Below, piece after piece: positions 59,899 through 64,000 of a DNA stretch of 64,000 nt. Below the pieces are notes generated by a model. It worked only from the letters and a program-made list of their open reading frames with translations, searched no databases and was not told the origin of the DNA. Position numbers and translations under genes: made by a program. The stretch is from Antedon mediterranea (Eukaryota; Echinodermata; Crinoidea; Comatulida; Antedonidae), in assembly GCF_964355755.1 (NCBI RefSeq), contig NC_092672.1, positions 8,928,001 to 8,992,000 of the forward strand. The letters run 5' to 3'. Positions within the stretch are counted from its first letter, which is position 1, and every line of letters starts with the position of its first letter.

Positions 59899-60955
59899 CC
59901 TATATATATATAAACAAACCTATTTGTGACTGAGAGATCATGTAGATAGTAGAAAATGAGAAAAACGCAACGTTTACAATTGACAATATAATCTTTCACA
60001 TGCATGTACGGATTGAAGAATACTATGATCCAATAGCCTATAAGTTATGTTGAATAAATTAACAATTGGACATCACTGTCTTTGGTAGGCCTATTGTTCG
60101 AAACAGAACTGGTGATAGTAAACCTTTGTCCCCTGGAACGTGGAGCCTTTTTTTGTCATCGCCTAACAACTTACTCTTGGACATGAAATAGCTTGTCACA
60201 ATCACGTTACATGATTGTGTATCATGGTTTTGTCGTAAGGGTATTCTTAATGCGTACCATGTATTCTAGTTTTATAATTTACAATTTAGGGAGCACAATG
60301 TACACACAGTGTATTGATCAGGATTGATTGTATTATTAACGGCAGGTTAACTACACAGATTTGAACAATTGATACTACACTACGCATACCGAACTGGGAG
60401 TAATATTACTCCGTAGTAAAAAGTATGTGATAAAACAATTAGGACATAACTTGTCATCATTATAGCAAAACAATTAATACAACGATGATATAGAGCGCTT
60501 TTAAACACAATATATTCCTGTTATGTGATTAGACGGTTATGGGTAACATGGCGTAAAATAGAGTACAGATCATTGTATTCATAATATGAGGCACTCCAAA
60601 GTGGAGGTTAGGCTTTGTAGTTATTAATAATAACAAAGAAAACATTTTTATTTTACAAAACATCGGTTATGGCAGGGTAGGTATTTTGTTGTAGGCTTTG
60701 TAACAACTTACGAATAATAAATCCAGAGTTGAGTTTTAGTAAATCAGCTCTGTGTCATTTTGACGGTGGAACTAGAAAATTAACCAACTTAACACAAGTA
60801 AGTACTCAGTTATAAGCATAATGATGTAATATATACCCCAAGAGCACTAACATTTGGAAACTTACCAATGGAATACTGTACTTTGGTGGTCAAACATTGA
60901 CATAAAGTAGGCTAGTACGAGAATCGAGACGTGATACTATTTTACTTCTTTTCAG
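59899..60955. promoter_or_regulatory. Intergenic between NXPE-B and NXPE-C, with candidate 5' UTR exon of C
   Basis: No coding region. A donor-like acacaa|gtaagtac at about 60797 pairs plausibly with the acceptor ttacttcttttcag at 60942-60955, predicting a non-coding first exon of NXPE-C ending near 60797. The promoter would then lie upstream of about 60700. Inferred from splice signals only. Confidence 0.35.
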
Positions 60956-61042
60956 ATTGACGAATAAGGAATTCCTGTTTCTAAAGGTTCTAGCCTACTC
61001 ATCAGCAGAAGCTGCAAATCAAAGTGCAATTTGACTTTCAAC

Positions 61043-64000
61043 ATGTTTTCAAAATTAACACTTTTCATCTCGGCATGCATTTCAGTTATTGTAATTGTAA
61101 GAATACGAATTCACCGTAGGCCTATCTAATAACATCAAACCGATTATGTTACGGTATCATGTCTTGTAACAATAATAATTCTTCAGTATCGTGTCTGCTG
61201 ACAGCAACAGTAACATACCATAAGATTATAATTTAAATACTCAATCAGTAAATATTTTCATGAGGACGTAAACGCAACGCAAGCGTTTTAACCAATGACA
61301 AGCGAAGTTATAGACAGTTAGCAATCACAAGCGAATAAGCCATCGCTTGTGATTGGTCAATTCACTTGCGTTGCGTTACGTCCTTGCGTTGCGTCGCTAG
61401 TGGGAACCACGCTTAACTGTCTATAACTTTGCTTGTCATTGGTTAAAACGCTTGCCTTGCGTTTACGTCCTTGCGTTACGTTCTAGTGGGAATCAAGCTT
61501 TAAAAAAGATAAACATAGCCAACAGTAGGTATTTATATTTTAGTTTTTATACGACCTCTTACACGAACTTTCTGCGCCCGCACCTTTTATCATTTTAAAA
61601 TCGCATAGCCCTGGTAAAAAGCACACACTGGGATAATGTAGGCTAAATAGTGTAGACGATAACAATTCAATTAAAGAACGTATAATCTAATACTCATGTT
61701 TTTTAGACTACATACACGTGGTCAACCCTAACCGTATATACTAAACGACCGTTGATGTTTTCATACCGGGACCATCTTAAAGCACAGGTAATTATCATGC
61801 GGCACCGTATGTTCATGTTTTATGGGAAGTTTAGATTCAAAATCGATTCCTAAATAAGAAAACAACTATATACACTATTTGAGGTATTGGTTGAAAAATA
61901 TTATAAATTATCACTAAGGCCTATTAGTCGATTCTTAATTTCAATCTCATATCATTGATGAACATTAAATATAGATAAACTGTTGGAATATTAGTAAATC
62001 AACTTTCTTTCTTTCTTTACCCATAAATATAAATTATAAACATTGTAACATACAAATAATAATAATAATTATTATATTAAGGGAAGGGCTAAAAAAAATA
62101 GTTAAAACTAATCAAGTTCAGCCCCTAAACATTGAATATAAGCCAAATAAAATCAATCGAACATAACAAGGTAAGTATCGAATGAACCAATTTTAATGAC
62201 AAGATTAGGACTAATCGTAAGGTGATTGAAAATGTTTCCATTTTTTTCAGTCGATTCAAGATAACTTTATTATTAATTCAAACATATCAAAAGACTTTAT
62301 CCGAAAGGCAAGTCAAACAGTACAGAATACTGATAATACGAGTATACAAGCACAAACAAACTCAGGAGGTATGATTGATGTAATGAGATCATCTATTGGT
62401 TTGAAGAATCCAGACAGAACTGTTAAAGTTGGTGATTTCTTTAGTGTAATAATCCAGGCACGTGATCAGTATGGTCAGAACTGCAAAGGAGGTGATTTTT
62501 TCTTTGCAACTATTGGATCTGAAAGCAAAAACGCCTCGGGAAAAATAACCGACTTCAAAAACGGTACATATGAGGTGTTGTTCTTCGCCGGTTGGCCTGG
62601 TGTCATCGACATTTACATTACGCTTGTTCACCCATCAGAAGCAGTGAATTTTATTGAACAGGAAATATGGCCTTTGGAGAAAAGGATTGTATGGAAAGGA
62701 ATTTTTGGAAAAAATAAATCCGAAACAACAAAATGTAGTCTTGGTAATAGCAGAGATGAACACATAAATGAATGCAAGTATGTTCAGCCACTGGCCACGG
62801 GAGAGACTGCGTTGTATTGTGATAAACCAAAGCACGCGTCATGTGATAGTTTGAATTGGATTAAGTCAGACACAAACTATGTGAATAGAAAATTTGCCAA
62901 GTTCTATAAACCACACCAATTGATATTCTCTAAGTAAGTATATATTTTTTACATTAATAAACAAATATTAAACAAACATTATGCCAACCGCAAAAATAAT
63001 AGTCCTACACCCAAAAAAAAAAACGGGGAGACCATCAAGCCCTGCCGTTTTTTAGAGTTTGGTTTCTATTCAATAATTTTAATTCGTACTTTGCGAACAT
63101 ACACACAAAAGTGCATCTCAGTAATGTGAATTATATAATAGTAATTACTAACTAACTAACTTTGATTGGATAATACTTTGGCACAAACAAACTACGTCAG
63201 AGTAGGGCAAACATCTTACCTCTGACTTTACTACAGTATAAGCTTCCTGATGCAAAGCTGCTTTACGGTATTTATAAACAATAACTTTTAATTCATATTT
63301 TACAATGTTTACTTTAGGTATGTGACGTATATACGTCTGCTTGAAGGTACGACTTCACTAACAATAAGCAACACAAGTAAGAACAGGGCATTCCACTTTA
63401 TTTCTTTGATGGCCTTGGGTCATTGTAAAACTGCAGTATAGCATAATCACAATAGTTTAGTAATAATGTCAATCTTAATGCACACAACTTTGCGCTCCAC
63501 ATAATTACCCGACCGATTAAACACGCAGCTCCCGTAATTATGAAGCTATAGTAATCAGCGCAATTGTGTTTTACCAGGTACGACATTTTCACCTGAGTTG
63601 AGAAAGGAAAATTAAGCAAAGTGTCTTCCGATGAGCTTTGGCCTCACTCCCGCGATCGCGCGATCAGAAATTCCATCACACACACACACACCCATATATT
63701 CTGCATACAAAAAGAAGAAAATCTGATGATATTTAAATATTTTATTTGTTTTATTTAAGCTATGATGAGTAACATGCTACTACCAGAATGCAAGGCAGAT
63801 TTACCAAAGCCTCGTAGTGACGGGTTCTGGACAAACAATGTATGGACATCATTGCAATGCAAGACAAAACAATGGACAAAACAAGAAGTTTCCAAATGCA
63901 TAAACGGAAAACACATCGTTTTAATGGGTGATTCTACAACAAGACAGTGGACTGAACAGTTGCTGAAGTTTATGGGAGTTACAAGGAGTAAAAACACTAC
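61043..64000 (+). CDS. NXPE-like: NXPE family protein, tandem copy C, 3' end beyond window
   Basis: Exons: 61043-61096, 61707-61787, 62251-62933, 63318-63376, 63760 to the window end. All joins are in frame with the same phases as copies A and B. Signal anchor MFSKLTLFISACISVIVI; stem exon 2 is longer than in A and B (27 codons against 21). Exon 3 encodes the linker (SIQDNF ... QTNSGGMIDV) and neurexophilin-like region and differs from copy B at only about a dozen positions over the last 188 residues. Exon 5 begins TMMSNMLLPECKAD and reaches LMGDSTTRQWTEQLLKFMG before the window ends, so the nucleophile block is present and the terminal His block is not visible. No frameshift or stop, so it is probably functional. 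Confidence 0.92.
61262..61501. mobile_element. MITE family 3, NXPE-C intron 1 copy
   Basis: Contains aaccaatgacaagcgaagtt, 'atcgcttgtgattggtcaat', 'acttgcgttgcgttacgtcc' and 'gctagtgggaaccacgctt', matching 23327-23487. It is longer, as though a second partial copy in inverted orientation was fused at the right (aactgtctataactttgctt ... ctagtgggaatcaagctt). Confidence 0.8.

Overview
The window is nuclear DNA from an animal: AT-rich, with short GT-AG introns, dense MITEs and SINEs, and genes that reconstruct into complete spliced proteins. The gene content (UBE4B, a brambleberry/KAR5 nuclear-fusion protein, a tandem NXPE cluster) and recurrent AGGCCTAG-rich tracts suggest a marine invertebrate deuterostome, most likely an echinoderm. 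No sequence here proves the phylum.

Layout. 1-17.5 kb: UBE4B (E4 ubiquitin-chain elongation factor) on the minus strand. 26 coding exons are resolved, from the start codon to most of the U-box; the last exon lies left of the window. 17.5-19.4 kb: spacer with a TTAA-flanked, piggyBac-like MITE. 19.4-27.3 kb: a complete brambleberry (KAR5 family) gene on the minus strand, 10 coding exons and 637 aa, with one GC-AG intron. 27.3-43.9 kb: about 16 kb without a recognisable gene. It holds a 17-copy 40-bp satellite, a split segmental duplication, nested inverted-repeat elements, a roughly 2.9-kb imperfect palindrome, an array of hairpins and an expanded TTCTATAGAA tract. 43.9-64 kb: three tandem NXPE-family genes on the plus strand, each with the same 5-exon plan; the third is cut by the window end. 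A clean hAT-type MITE with an 8-bp target duplication lies between the first and second copies.

Exon boundaries were set by reading splice sites. Coding lengths close in frame: UBE4B 3418 nt ending at phase 1, brambleberry 1914 nt with stop, NXPE-A 1560 nt, NXPE-B 1629 nt.

The most notable points are an in-frame array of five DSG-phi-x-S motifs (beta-TrCP phosphodegron consensus) in the UBE4B N-terminus, made by a 45-bp coding minisatellite; the NXPE tandem cluster, with a fast-changing stem exon between conserved exons; and the hairpin array at 40.6-41.8 kb.

Functionally the genes look independent. UBE4B acts in proteasomal quality control, brambleberry in fusion of nuclei or karyomeres, and NXPE proteins are probably Golgi or secretory type II membrane proteins with an esterase/acyltransferase fold.
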